Shown: piece by piece, positions 43,494-52,695 of the stretch | Numbering within the stretch: position 1 is the stretch's first letter | Layout: the number at the start of each line of letters is the position of its first letter | Made by a program: the position numbers and the translations under genes | The notes under the pieces: generated by a model | The model's input: the letters and a program-made list of their open reading frames with translations, nothing else | Database searches by the model: none | Told to the model about the DNA's origin: nothing | NCBI RefSeq assembly: GCF_001639065.2 | Contig: NZ_LQXO02000012.1 | Location: 310,001 to 374,000, forward strand | Source: Vibrio barjaei | GTDB taxonomy: Bacteria > Pseudomonadota > Gammaproteobacteria > Enterobacterales > Vibrionaceae | DNA length: 64,000 bases | Direction: 5' to 3'

Positions 43494-44324
43494 ATGTCTT
43501 ATCTACTTTCTAAGTATTCTAAATCATCTCCTGATTCCCGTGTTCAATCGATTACGCCAGAGCGTGCAAATTGGCAATACGTTGGCTTTTCAGTTTATGA
43601 GATCGAAAAAGGGGAGGTGTTAATGCTTGCTCAAACGGCTACCGAGAAGTGTTTAGTCTTGGTGTCGGGAAGAGCAACTGTGACAGTTAATAATCAGGTA
43701 TTTAGTAATATTGGTGAACGTATGTCGCCATTCGAAAAAGATGAAAATCAACAGCGTATTAAGCCACATTCAGTGTATGTCGCGCCCCAACAGAGTGTTC
43801 ACGTACTGGCCGAAACGGATTTGGAACTGGCGGTTTGCGAAGCGCCAAGTGAAGGCAGTTTTCCGACTCGTCATATCGCCCCTCAAGATGTTGATGCTGA
43901 AAACCGAGGTAAGCGACAGAACCAAAGGTACGTACACAATATTCTCCCAGATAACAAACTCGCGGACAGCCTGCTCGTTGTCGAGGTCTTTACTGAAGAG
44001 GGCTGTACGAGTTCTTATCCTAGCCATAAACACGACCAAGATATCGACGGCCAAGAAACCTATTTAGAAGAAACTTATTATCATCGCTTAGACCCGACTC
44101 AAGGCTTTTGTATGCAGCGCGTGTACACCGATGATAGGGAATTAGATGAGTGCATGGCGGTGTATGACAAAGACGTGGTCATGGTGCCAAAAGGTTACCA
44201 CCCTGTAGCTACCATGGCAGGCTATGACAGCTATTACCTGAATGTAATGGCCGGACCTAAGCGCAAATGGCTGTTCAGTTGGGAGGGGCCTCATGCATGG
44301 ATTAATTCTGAGGACTACATGTAA
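43494..44324 (+). CDS. iolB: 5-deoxy-glucuronate isomerase
   Basis: Canonical IolB of 276 residues. The metal-site segment YPSHKHDQD with the following EETYYHR, then GFCMQRVYTDDRELDE and GYHPVATMAGYDSYYLNVMAGP, are all family standards, ending in the tryptophan-rich WLFSWEGPHAWI. Converts 5-deoxy-glucuronate to 2-deoxy-5-keto-gluconate, the substrate of IolC. Preceded by its own candidate operator, so it probably starts a second transcript with iolG. Confidence 0.92.
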   Translation: MSYLLSKYSKSSPDSRVQSITPERANWQYVGFSVYEIEKGEVLMLAQTATEKCLVLVSGRATVTVNNQVFSNIGERMSPFEKDENQQRIKPHSVYVAPQQSVHVLAETDLELAVCEAPSEGSFPTRHIAPQDVDAENRGKRQNQRYVHNILPDNKLADSLLVVEVFTEEGCTSSYPSHKHDQDIDGQETYLEETYYHRLDPTQGFCMQRVYTDDRELDECMAVYDKDVVMVPKGYHPVATMAGYDSYYLNVMAGPKRKWLFSWEGPHAWINSEDYM

Positions 44325-44437
44325 TCGCGATGAGTGTCATATGGCTACCTACTGAAACCATGCCGCTCATGAGCAACTTATTCTGGTTTGACTCACCATC
44401 GAGTTGGACTAACGACAAGCAAAGGAAGGAGTGCAGA

Positions 44438-45421
44438 ATGTATAATATCGCGCTGTTTGGAGCTGGGCGCATTGGGCAAGTTCATGCTGTGAACATTGCC
44501 AATCACCCTGAAACTAACTTGTATTCGGTGATTGACCCTTATGATGTCAATGCCAATCTTTTATGCGACCAATATGGTGCTAAACGTCAATCTATTGAAG
44601 AAGCAATGGCTGACACAAGTGTTGATGCGGTATGTATTTGCTCCGCTACCGATACTCACGCTGATTTGATTGAACTGGGCGCGAAAGCAGGTAAAACGAT
44701 CTTCTGCGAAAAGCCGATCGACCTCGACTCAAGCCGAGTTCGTGATTGCTTGGGTGTTGTTGAACAATATAAGGTGCCTTTACTTGTCGGTTTTAATCGC
44801 CGTTTTGACCCTCACTTTGCAAACCTGAAACAACGCGTGGTAGAAGGTGAAGTGGGTGAGCCTGCGACACTGACGATTACCTCTCGCGACCCAGAACCGC
44901 CACCTGCGGAATACAGTAAAGTATCTGGTGGCATGTTCCGTGATATGACAATCCACGATCTTGATATGGCGAGATTCATTTTGGGTGAAGATCCAGTCTC
45001 AGTGACTGCTCATGGCAGTTGTAAAATAGACCCTGAGATCGGAAAGGCAGGTGACATTGATACTGGAGTGATTGTATTGAACTTTGCGTCTGGTGCAATC
45101 GCTACGATTCAGAATAGTCGTAAGTCTGGTTACGGCTACGATCAGCGTATTGAACTGCACGGCGAAAAAGGCATGCTTCAAGCGGAAAACGTCCGTGAGA
45201 ACCTGATAAATATGACCTCTGAGCAAGGAGTAGAATGCGCGAAACCACTACATTTCTTCTTAGAGAGATATAAAGAGGCGTATATTGCTGAGTGGCAACA
45301 CTTCGTAGACATTCTTAATGGTGGTAAGCCTAATTGTTCCGGTATCGATGGCGAGTTTGCACTGCGTTTAGCAGACGCCGCAATTGAGTCAATGAATAGC
45401 AAGCGAACGGTCTTTATCTAG
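44438..45421 (+). CDS. iolG: inositol 2-dehydrogenase
   Basis: 327 residues from ATG 44438, with AAGGAAGGAG upstream. A frame from 44330 adds 36 unrelated residues. Gfo/Idh/MocA fold: LFGAGRIGQVHAVNIA near the N-terminus, CEKPIDLD around 89-96, VGFNRRFDPHFA about 117-128, and the catalytic-type GGMFRDMTIHDLDMAR with D and H. Oxidises myo-inositol (or a stereoisomer) to 2-keto-inositol with NAD+. Followed by a strong terminator shared with the opposing RpiR gene. Confidence 0.9.
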   Translation: MYNIALFGAGRIGQVHAVNIANHPETNLYSVIDPYDVNANLLCDQYGAKRQSIEEAMADTSVDAVCICSATDTHADLIELGAKAGKTIFCEKPIDLDSSRVRDCLGVVEQYKVPLLVGFNRRFDPHFANLKQRVVEGEVGEPATLTITSRDPEPPPAEYSKVSGGMFRDMTIHDLDMARFILGEDPVSVTAHGSCKIDPEIGKAGDIDTGVIVLNFASGAIATIQNSRKSGYGYDQRIELHGEKGMLQAENVRENLINMTSEQGVECAKPLHFFLERYKEAYIAEWQHFVDILNGGKPNCSGIDGEFALRLADAAIESMNSKRTVFI

Positions 45422-45436
45422 TTCTTGACGATGTCA

Positions 45437-45470
45437 TAAAAACAGCGCCCAATTTAGGGCGCTGTTTTTA
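45437..45470. terminator. bidirectional terminator iolG / rpiR2
   Basis: Perfect 14-bp stem TAAAAACAGCGCCC / GGGCGCTGTTTTTA with AATTTA loop. It overlaps the stop codon of the minus-strand regulator gene. Confidence 0.9.
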
Positions 45471-46298
45471 TTCGTGTTCGTTATTAATCGCCATGGCAAC
45501 GGCAATACTCTGAACCAAACATAGCGAAGCGGATTGAGAGCGAAAGGCGTCCACTTTGGCTTCTTTGATGACGAAACTGACATCGCTAAAAGCGGCGAGG
45601 GGGCTGACCTGACTATCGGTTATCACTATCTGCTTCGCACCTGCTTTGGAAGCCACTTCACTTAGGGCGACGGTTTCATTGGCATAAGGACTAAAGCTGA
45701 TGGCAACAATGGCATCGTTTGGACCAATCATGCTCAGTTGTTCTTCGTACATTCCCCCGAGGCCATCAATCAGAAATGCACGTTTGTTTAAATGACGTAG
45801 TGCATAAGTGAAGTAGGAAGCCACGCTAAAAGAGCGGCGTAAGCCAATTAGATAGATGTTTTCACAGCTCTGTAGAATATCGATAGCACTATTAAGATCG
45901 TGCTCTGAGGTTTGGTTTGCCAGGAAATTCATGGCTTGTGAGTTAGCGTTGGCAAACTCTTGAAGTATCTGTTTTGGGCTTTCAGGTGCTAATGGTTCTG
46001 TGTGTAGCTGCTTGTGGATTCTTGCTCGATCGGTATAGCTTGAGGTTTCTTCAACGATTTTGTTACGAAATAACTGTTTCATCTCATTAAAGCCACTAAA
46101 ACCAAATGCGCTGGCAAACCGAATTAAGGTAGAAGGTGGAACTTCGGCTTTCTGTGCAATGATAGCAACAGTTTCAAGTGCGATATCATTTGGGTTATCA
46201 AGCACATATTTTGCTACTTGTTGAAGTCGTTTACTTAAGCCGGAATATTCTAAACGTATTTGTTCTTGTAGTTCACTTAATGTAGCAGCCGCTATCAT
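45468..46298 (-). CDS. RpiR-family regulator, second copy
   Basis: 276 residues, same layout as the copy at 41597: helix-turn-helix with LSKRLQQVAKYVL and TVAIIAQKAEVPPSTLIRFASAFGF, then a SIS domain with NIYLIGLRRSF, LIDGLGGMYEEQ and AISFSPYANET. The two proteins look like paralogues but the effector-pocket neighbourhoods differ. Its own promoter has TGAAAT-ATTT-GTTTCA, consistent with autoregulation. It faces away from the ABC operon and towards iolG. Confidence 0.88.
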   Translation of the reverse strand: MIAAATLSELQEQIRLEYSGLSKRLQQVAKYVLDNPNDIALETVAIIAQKAEVPPSTLIRFASAFGFSGFNEMKQLFRNKIVEETSSYTDRARIHKQLHTEPLAPESPKQILQEFANANSQAMNFLANQTSEHDLNSAIDILQSCENIYLIGLRRSFSVASYFTYALRHLNKRAFLIDGLGGMYEEQLSMIGPNDAIVAISFSPYANETVALSEVASKAGAKQIVITDSQVSPLAAFSDVSFVIKEAKVDAFRSQSASLCLVQSIAVAMAINNEHE

Positions 46299-46360
46299 AG
46301 AGTTCTCCGAAAGCCAAAATCAAAGGATAGATGTACAAAATACCTCATTTTATAAGGGTT

Positions 46361-46376
46361 TGAAATATTTGTTTCA
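46361..46376. promoter_or_regulatory. candidate RpiR operator before the second rpiR gene
   Basis: TGAAAT-ATTT-GTTTCA, one mismatch from a perfect TGAAAT-N4-ATTTCA palindrome. Confidence 0.5.
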
Positions 46377-46396
46377 TTGAGGATGTGCTAAGGAAG

Positions 46397-46422
46397 AAAA
46401 ACGCGCCTTGTAAAAAGACGCG
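46397..46422 (-). terminator. terminator of the ABC transporter operon
   Basis: CGCG-C-CTT (46402-46409) pairs with AAG-A-CGCG (46415-46422), with one C/A mismatch. The minus strand reads TTTTTCTT after it. Confidence 0.65.
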
Positions 46423-46515
46423 ATGAGCCAAACCGAGAGCGACTATACCGAGGCATCCAAGGTATCCTAGATAAGAGCCGCCTCGTACCCTACTCAAAGT
46501 TATTCTGTAGTTGCA

Positions 46516-47535
46516 CTATTTACTCTTCTTATGGCGCTTCATATCAAACATAACGGCAAAGATAATGACTAAGCCTTTTACCACTTGCTGCCAGTAGGCC
46601 GAAACGTTGAGAAGGTCGAGACCATTTTGTAGTACACCCATAATCATGGTACCGATAATGGTTCCTTGTATCGTACCAATGCCCCCAGCGTGCGATACGC
46701 CGCCGACAGTCGCAGCTGCGATTGCATCTAGCTCGTACATGATCCCCAAACCCGGTTGACCGGAGTTGATTCGAGCTGCCAAAATCAGTGCAGATATACC
46801 CGCCAACAAACCCGCATAGGTATAAACCAAGATCTTATAGCGCTTCACGTTAATGCCAGAGACGTACGCTGCGGTTTCGTTCCCACCGATGGCATAAGCG
46901 TATTTACCAAATCGGGTGTAGTTCAGTAGTACGTATGACACGAAAGCCATCACTGCAAAAATGATGACGGGGACAGGAATACCTACGATGCTGCCTTGGC
47001 CAATCCATTGATAAGAATCGATAAGGCTACTAACAGGGCGGCCATCTGAGTAAAGCAGGGCAGCGCCACGGGCAACGATCATCATACCTAGAGTTGCAAT
47101 GAATGGAGGAATACCAGTGTAAGCAATGAGTGCTCCATTGATATAACCGCATAATGCGCCGACAGCTAATGCTGCTAGGATCGGAACGATGATGGGTAGC
47201 TCGGGCATTGCTGGGTACATACGCATTGACCAGTCGATGGTTTGCGCCATACTAGCTGAGACCACTGCCGCTACCGCAAGCACTGAACCAGAAGATAAGT
47301 CAATGCCTCGGGTAATAATGATGATTGTAACGCCAAGAGCAAGAAGACCAATACTTGCCATTTGAGTCATTACATTCAATAAGTTAGCGACTGATAAGAA
47401 AACGGGTGAGAGGATGGACATCACTACGCACATAAAGACGAAGACGACGTATATCGCGTACTTGGATATCAATCGTTTGAAATTGGTTTGAGCTTGACCT
47501 TCTGGTGAGGTCGCTTTAATCAGTTTAGCAATCAT
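46516..47535 (-). CDS. sugar ABC transporter permease (RbsC-like)
   Basis: 339 residues, about 8-10 membrane segments, branched-chain/ribose permease type (BPD_transp_2). Conserved LGVTIIIITRGIDLSSGSVLA around 69-89 and YAIGGNETAAYVSGINVKRYK around 215-235, and YELDAIAAATVGGVSHAGGIGTIQGT around 265-290. Forms a homodimeric channel with the ATPase encoded upstream. Last gene of a binding protein-ATPase-permease operon, ending at a terminator. Inositol is the likely substrate. Confidence 0.9.
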   Translation of the reverse strand: MIAKLIKATSPEGQAQTNFKRLISKYAIYVVFVFMCVVMSILSPVFLSVANLLNVMTQMASIGLLALGVTIIIITRGIDLSSGSVLAVAAVVSASMAQTIDWSMRMYPAMPELPIIVPILAALAVGALCGYINGALIAYTGIPPFIATLGMMIVARGAALLYSDGRPVSSLIDSYQWIGQGSIVGIPVPVIIFAVMAFVSYVLLNYTRFGKYAYAIGGNETAAYVSGINVKRYKILVYTYAGLLAGISALILAARINSGQPGLGIMYELDAIAAATVGGVSHAGGIGTIQGTIIGTMIMGVLQNGLDLLNVSAYWQQVVKGLVIIFAVMFDMKRHKKSK

Positions 47536-47622
47536 AACTGCATTCCTTGAGTTACTACTCTGGCCTCAAGTCCTAATTTGAAAGACTCGCGGTGTTTTTA
47601 AATATTGGGGTTGTCTCAATCT

Positions 47623-49116
47623 TTAATTGAGTGCCATCGACATGATTTTTTGTTGCGTTGCATCAGGGCCGTCGATAAGACCTTTGAGTTTGCCTTCATG
47701 CATAACTAAGATGCGGTCGCTCATTCCCATGACTTCTGGAAGTTCTGATGAGATCATGACCAAGCTTTTACCCATGCCAGTTAGCAGACGCATTAGCTTG
47801 TAGATTTCTGACTTCGCTCCAACGTCGATTCCTCTGGTGGGTTCGTCTAGGAATAAGATGTCAGGTTTGGTCAGCATCCAGCGGGCCAACAAGACTTTTT
47901 GTTGATTACCGCCGCTCAGGTTGTCGATCATTTCGTACATTCCCGGCGTTTTTACTTTTAGCTTTTCACAGTGGGTTTGGCTGTCTTGCTTCATCTTTCT
48001 CACATCGAGCACATTGACGACTTTATTTCGGTAGGCGTCCAAATTAGCAATGGAGGTATTGGCGAAAATATCGAGCATCAGATAAAGCCCTGAATGTCGT
48101 CGATCTTCGGTTAGGAATGCCATTTTGTGTCGGATAGCATCTTGCGGTGTGTTAATTTCGACGTAATCACCATTGATTCGAATGGTGCCTGCATCTTTTT
48201 GTCTAACGCCGAAAAGCGTTTCAATTAACTCAGTTCTACCTGCGCCTACTAGACCCGCGATACCAAGGATTTCTCCTTCGTGTAATTTGAAGTTGATATC
48301 GCTAAATGCGCCTTCAACGGTGAGGTTTTCCACCTCTAAGCGAGTTTTACCAGGTTTGGCAGTAGGGGGAGGGAATACTTCTCCTAAATCTCGGCCTACC
48401 ATCATCTGTACCAATTCGTCATTGTTGGTAAGCTTCGCTTCGCGCTCTCCGACAAAACAGCCGTCACGAAAGACAGTAATATCGTCACAGATCCTGAATA
48501 TCTCATCCATCTTGTGACTGATGTAAACAATGGCACAACCACGAGACTTCAGCATTTCAATGATTTCGAAGAGATGGTCAACTTCTTTATCCGTGAGTGC
48601 AGAAGTTGGTTCATCCATAATGATGATCTCTGATTGATAGGAGATAGCTTTCGCAATCTCTACCATTTGCATAGTTGCAACGGTCAATTCACTCATTGGA
48701 GTTTTGGGGTCGAGTTTTAAGTCCAATTTACTTAATAACTCTGTGGTGTCGCTGTACATCTTGGCGTGGTCTACAAGGCGTAGTGGCCCTTTTAGCGGTT
48801 CTCTACCTAGCCAGATATTTTCCGCGATGCTTCGATGCAGGATAGGAGATAGCTCTTGGTGTATCATTGAAATACCCGCTTCTAACGCTTCTTTGGCGCC
48901 TTGAAACTCAACATTTTCTCCTTTGTAGCGAATGGTACCGCTGTCTCTTTGATAGATACCAAACATCACTTTCATTAAGGTTGATTTACCCGCGCCGTTT
49001 TCACCCATCAATGCCATAACTCGGCCTTGTTTCAAAGTGAGCTGCACATTATCGAGCGCTTTTACACCAGGAAAGGTTTTGGTGATTCCACGCATTTCTA
49101 GTAGGACTTGGCTCAT
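47623..49116 (-). CDS. sugar ABC transporter ATP-binding protein (RbsA-like)
   Basis: 497 residues, two ATPase domains in one chain as in RbsA/MglA. First Walker A GENGAGKST at 38-46, with MDEPTSAL as Walker B. Second domain has GLVGAGRTEL in place of a normal Walker A, then LSGGNQQKVLLARWM and FLDEPTRGIDVGAKSEIY. The degenerate second P-loop is normal for this family. Powers uptake with the permease downstream and the lipoprotein upstream. Confidence 0.92.
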   Translation of the reverse strand: MSQVLLEMRGITKTFPGVKALDNVQLTLKQGRVMALMGENGAGKSTLMKVMFGIYQRDSGTIRYKGENVEFQGAKEALEAGISMIHQELSPILHRSIAENIWLGREPLKGPLRLVDHAKMYSDTTELLSKLDLKLDPKTPMSELTVATMQMVEIAKAISYQSEIIIMDEPTSALTDKEVDHLFEIIEMLKSRGCAIVYISHKMDEIFRICDDITVFRDGCFVGEREAKLTNNDELVQMMVGRDLGEVFPPPTAKPGKTRLEVENLTVEGAFSDINFKLHEGEILGIAGLVGAGRTELIETLFGVRQKDAGTIRINGDYVEINTPQDAIRHKMAFLTEDRRHSGLYLMLDIFANTSIANLDAYRNKVVNVLDVRKMKQDSQTHCEKLKVKTPGMYEMIDNLSGGNQQKVLLARWMLTKPDILFLDEPTRGIDVGAKSEIYKLMRLLTGMGKSLVMISSELPEVMGMSDRILVMHEGKLKGLIDGPDATQQKIMSMALN

Positions 49117-49179
49117 ACTATTACTACTCCGAAAAAAGCTCCGTATTCTAATGAGGGGGAGAACACGGAGCGTGGGTGG

Positions 49180-50187
49180 TTAACCTTTTTGCTTCGCTTC
49201 GAATGCTGCTAAATTACTTTGAGTCACAAGCTCAGCCGGAATCCAGGTGACCTGTTGATGTTGTTTGCCTTTAACAGCATCTACCGCAGCATCGATAGCA
49301 CCTCGCGCTTGACCGCCGCCATCTTGGAAGACTGTAGCGCTTAGCGCTCCATCTTTTACCGCAACCAAACCATCAGGTGTTGCGTCGACTCCAACAACTA
49401 AGGTGTCATCAAGCTTGCCAGCTGCGCGCAATGCTTGAATTGCTCCTAGAGCCATGTCGTCATTGTTTGCGACGATGACATCAAGCTTGTCTCCTGAATT
49501 GAGCCAGTTTTCCATAACCGTCATGCCTTGTGAGCGCTGCCATAGACCAGTTTGTTTTCTAACAACGTGGAAGTTTGGGTTTTTAGACAAGTAATCTTCG
49601 ACACCTTTAGTGCGCATGATTGCGGCTTCTTGAGTCAGCATGCCCATAAGAATGGCAACATTACCGCCGTCCACTGAGTCTGTGATGTATTGAGCTTGTG
49701 TTTCGCCAAATTTTAGTTCTTCAGAACCAACGTAGAACACACTATCGGGTAGATAGTCAGGACGACGGTTCAGGTAAACAAGTTGAATGCCTGCCTTGAT
49801 AATTCGATCAGTAATAGGTTGTGTGGCGTCGGTGTTAACTGGAACCAAAATAATGGCGTCCATTTGCTGAACGATGAAGTTCTCTACTTGCCCTAACTGT
49901 TTGGCTGCGTCTTCTTTGGCGTCCACAAATGTGAGTTCGACTTTGCCATCAAACTGCTTAGCGTATTTATCCATGGCATCTTTCATATAAACCATGAAGG
50001 TGTCATCGAAGTTTGGTATCGCTACTCCGATGCGTGTTACATCGTCTTTTTTCTCTTCCTGACCACAAGCGGTAAGAACAATCAGTCCAAGAACTAATAG
50101 CGTTCCTTTAAGCAGTGCCTTGGTGTTTGATGCGAGTATTAACATTCTGTCCAGCAACATAGTAATCCCTTGTTTCTTAGTTGGCAT
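49180..50187 (-). CDS. sugar ABC transporter substrate-binding lipoprotein
   Basis: 335 residues from ATG 50187, with AAGGAGG upstream. Alternative starts are 50160 and 50211. A hydrophobic segment ending in LTAC is a lipobox, so it is a membrane-anchored periplasmic lipoprotein. The mature part is a type I periplasmic binding fold: RIGVAIPNFDDTFMVYMKD, DAIILVPVNTDA, IVANNDDMALGAI and VGVDATPDG. Family includes ribose and inositol binding proteins. Divergent from the fused IolC gene across a region with operators. Confidence 0.88.
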   Translation of the reverse strand: MPTKKQGITMLLDRMLILASNTKALLKGTLLVLGLIVLTACGQEEKKDDVTRIGVAIPNFDDTFMVYMKDAMDKYAKQFDGKVELTFVDAKEDAAKQLGQVENFIVQQMDAIILVPVNTDATQPITDRIIKAGIQLVYLNRRPDYLPDSVFYVGSEELKFGETQAQYITDSVDGGNVAILMGMLTQEAAIMRTKGVEDYLSKNPNFHVVRKQTGLWQRSQGMTVMENWLNSGDKLDVIVANNDDMALGAIQALRAAGKLDDTLVVGVDATPDGLVAVKDGALSATVFQDGGGQARGAIDAAVDAVKGKQHQQVTWIPAELVTQSNLAAFEAKQKG

Positions 50188-50410
50188 AAATGCCTCCTTG
50201 GTATCCATCACACTTATCTATCGACAAATATGAACATTTCATTTCGTTATTAGATGAAATCTGTAGAGCATTTATTCAGTATTCACTCTGACTTTTTACT
50301 AACGGTGGTAGCAAACTTAATTGAAAAATATTTTCTACTTTCCGTTGGTTTTTAACTATAAGGTGATGTTCAAAATATCACCACTGTTAATGTGTCGTAA
50401 TTGTTAAAAG

Positions 50411-50426
50411 TGTTATCTCGATCTCA
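50411..50426. promoter_or_regulatory. candidate CRP site
   Basis: TGTTA-TCTCGA-TCTCA, one mismatch in each half relative to TGTGA-N6-TCACA. Confidence 0.4.
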
Positions 50427-50566
50427 CTTGATTTTCTTGCTTATTGGTGAGTTTCTTTTTAAGTGTATGTTTTTAAATGAAATAAATAAACTGTAACGTG
50501 TGTTTTTTAAACGTTATAAATGGATCGAGGTATGGTGGGGTGATTTGATAAATGATCTCCGTTAAA

Positions 50567-50582
50567 TGAAAAATAATTTTCG
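50567..50582. promoter_or_regulatory. candidate RpiR operator
   Basis: TGAAAA-ATAA-TTTTCG, one mismatch from the perfect palindrome. Confidence 0.5.
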
Positions 50583-50675
50583 ATTTTGATCGTTTTTGAG
50601 GTTTACTGATTAGATTGGACACAAAAACTGGCGGCCGATCACGGTTTTTATCGATAATTCCAATTTATAATGAAA

Positions 50676-50691
50676 TGAAATAAATATTTCA
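50676..50691. promoter_or_regulatory. candidate RpiR operator
   Basis: TGAAAT-AAAT-ATTTCA, perfect 6-bp arms, ending 23 bp before the kinase/aldolase ATG, where it could block transcription. Confidence 0.6.
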
Positions 50692-50714
50692 TTAATCTTG
50701 GAGGAGATGAGGTA

Positions 50715-52622
50715 ATGAGGCAGAAGGACAAGAAGTTTGATGTGATTTGCATGGGCAGGGTGGCTGTCGATTTTTATGGTCAGCAAATTGGTTCACGGCT
50801 AGAAGACATGAGCAGCTTTTCGAAATACCTAGGTGGCTCATCTGGTAATGTCGCGTATGGCACAGCGAGACAAGGGTTAAAGTCGTCAATGCTGGCTCGT
50901 GTGGGCGATGAACATATGGGCCGATTCCTTTGTGAAGAGCTTGAAAGACTTGGTGTAGACACCAGTTTCTTAATTACTGATAAAGAACGTCTGACAGCCT
51001 TAGTCATATTGGGTATCAAAGATGAAGATACTTTCCCGCTGATCTTCTACCGTGACAACTGTGCCGATATGGCCATTACGTCTGACGATATAGATGAAGA
51101 CTATATTGCGTCAGCACGCTGCCTCGCTATCACGGGCACGCATTTGTCGAATCCTAAGACCCGAGATGCCGTGCTTACTGCACTTCGCTATGCCAGAAAG
51201 CATGGCGTTAGAACGGCGTTGGATATCGACTATCGCCCGGTGCTTTGGGGACTAACTTCACTGGGTGATGGTGAGACTCGCTTTATTGAATCAGGAGCGG
51301 TCACTGAGCAATTACAAGAGGTGCTCGGCCTGTTCGATTTGATCGTCGGGACAGAAGAGGAGTTCCATATTGCAGGTGGTTCAACCGAGACGTTACAAGC
51401 ACTTAATGGGGTGCGCAAAGTCACTGATGCGACATTGGTTTGCAAGCGAGGTGCTTTAGGTTGTTCGGTCTACGATTCGCAAATTCCAGACCACCTTGAT
51501 GGAGCAATTAATGCAACCGGTGTACGAGTTGATGTACTTAATGTACTCGGCGCAGGCGATGCCTTTATGTCTGGATTATTGCGAGGCTACCTAAATGATG
51601 AAAGCTGGCAGCAAGCGTGTGATTATGCGAATGCTTGTGGGGCACTAGTTGTTTCTCGTCACGGTTGTGCTCCGGCGATGCCTTCGAAAGAGGAGTTGGA
51701 CGATTACTTAGCTCGTGCAGAGCAAGTTCCAAGGCCAGACTTAGATTCAAGATTGAACCACTTACATCGTGTGACTACTCGAGATAAACAGTGGGACGAT
51801 CTTTGCATTCTTGCCTTTGACCATCGAATTCAATTGGAGCAAATGGCTCAAGATGTCGGTGCGTCAGTGAATCAGTTGCCCAAGCTCAAGAAGCTGATAC
51901 TAGAAGCGTATTCAGAAACAGTGCGTGAGCAGGGGTTACAAGGCGGAGCCGGTTTGTTATGTGATAGTACTTATGGACAAGCTGCACTCAATGAAGCTAC
52001 AGGTAAAGGTTGGTGGATTGGAAGACCAATCGAGCTGCCAGGCTCTCGTCCTTTGGAACTTGAACATGGCAATATTGGCTCGCAACTTGTGTCTTGGCCT
52101 AAAGAACACATTGTGAAGTGCTTAGTCTTCTATCATCCCGACGATGCTTTTGAACTCAAAAAGCAACAAGAGCGCCTACTAAGTGATGTTTATCTTGCAT
52201 GCTGCCAATCAGGGCATGAATTACTGATTGAAGTCATTCTGCCAAGCTCGATGCCTCAAGGCGATAACTATTATATCGAAACGATACAGCGACTCTATCA
52301 GTTAGGAATCAAACCGGATTGGTGGAAGTTGCCCCCTCTATTACCCGAAGGCTGGAGAGCGGTGGAAGATCTAGTGTCAAGCAATGACAGCCATTGCTAT
52401 GGCGTTGTGTTGCTTGGATTAGATGCCTCGAAAGAAGCGCTGGCTGAAGGGTTTAAACACGCTCAAGCCAGTAAGCTTGTTAAAGGGTTTGCCGTAGGGC
52501 GGACTATCTTTGGTGAGCCTTCGAAAGCGTGGCTTGCTAACCAATTAGATGACGACACATTCAAAGCGAATATAAAGGCGAACTATCTAACGCTTGTTTC
52601 AGCGTGGAAAAATCGAATGTAA
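50715..52622 (+). CDS. iolC: bifunctional IolC kinase with DUF2090 aldolase domain
   Basis: 635 residues. Residues 1-330 are a PfkB kinase (GGSSGNVAYGTARQGLKS near 40, YRDNCADMAI, SARCLAITGTHLS, and GAGDAFMSGLLRG with the catalytic D). From about 345 the DUF2090 domain begins with LCILAFDHRIQLEQM and contains LLCDSTYGQAAL, PLELEHGN, WWKLPPL and KGFAVGRTIFGEP. In proteobacterial inositol clusters this fusion phosphorylates 2-deoxy-5-keto-gluconate and cleaves the product. It therefore duplicates the stand-alone IolC and IolJ. Confidence 0.92.
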   Translation: MRQKDKKFDVICMGRVAVDFYGQQIGSRLEDMSSFSKYLGGSSGNVAYGTARQGLKSSMLARVGDEHMGRFLCEELERLGVDTSFLITDKERLTALVILGIKDEDTFPLIFYRDNCADMAITSDDIDEDYIASARCLAITGTHLSNPKTRDAVLTALRYARKHGVRTALDIDYRPVLWGLTSLGDGETRFIESGAVTEQLQEVLGLFDLIVGTEEEFHIAGGSTETLQALNGVRKVTDATLVCKRGALGCSVYDSQIPDHLDGAINATGVRVDVLNVLGAGDAFMSGLLRGYLNDESWQQACDYANACGALVVSRHGCAPAMPSKEELDDYLARAEQVPRPDLDSRLNHLHRVTTRDKQWDDLCILAFDHRIQLEQMAQDVGASVNQLPKLKKLILEAYSETVREQGLQGGAGLLCDSTYGQAALNEATGKGWWIGRPIELPGSRPLELEHGNIGSQLVSWPKEHIVKCLVFYHPDDAFELKKQQERLLSDVYLACCQSGHELLIEVILPSSMPQGDNYYIETIQRLYQLGIKPDWWKLPPLLPEGWRAVEDLVSSNDSHCYGVVLLGLDASKEALAEGFKHAQASKLVKGFAVGRTIFGEPSKAWLANQLDDDTFKANIKANYLTLVSAWKNRM

Positions 52623-52695
52623 CTACATGTACTCAGGCCGAGTACATCGCAGTGATGCTCGATGCCTGAATATTTATTAGAATTGTGGAGATACT

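Larger units (their letters stand above)
50188..50714. promoter_or_regulatory. divergent ABC operon / iolC-DUF2090 promoter region
   Basis: 527 AT-rich bp with several TGAAA/TTTCA palindromes (50322-50335 imperfect, 50567-50582, 50676-50691) and a CRP-like site at 50411-50426. No gene is seen. Confidence 0.6.
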
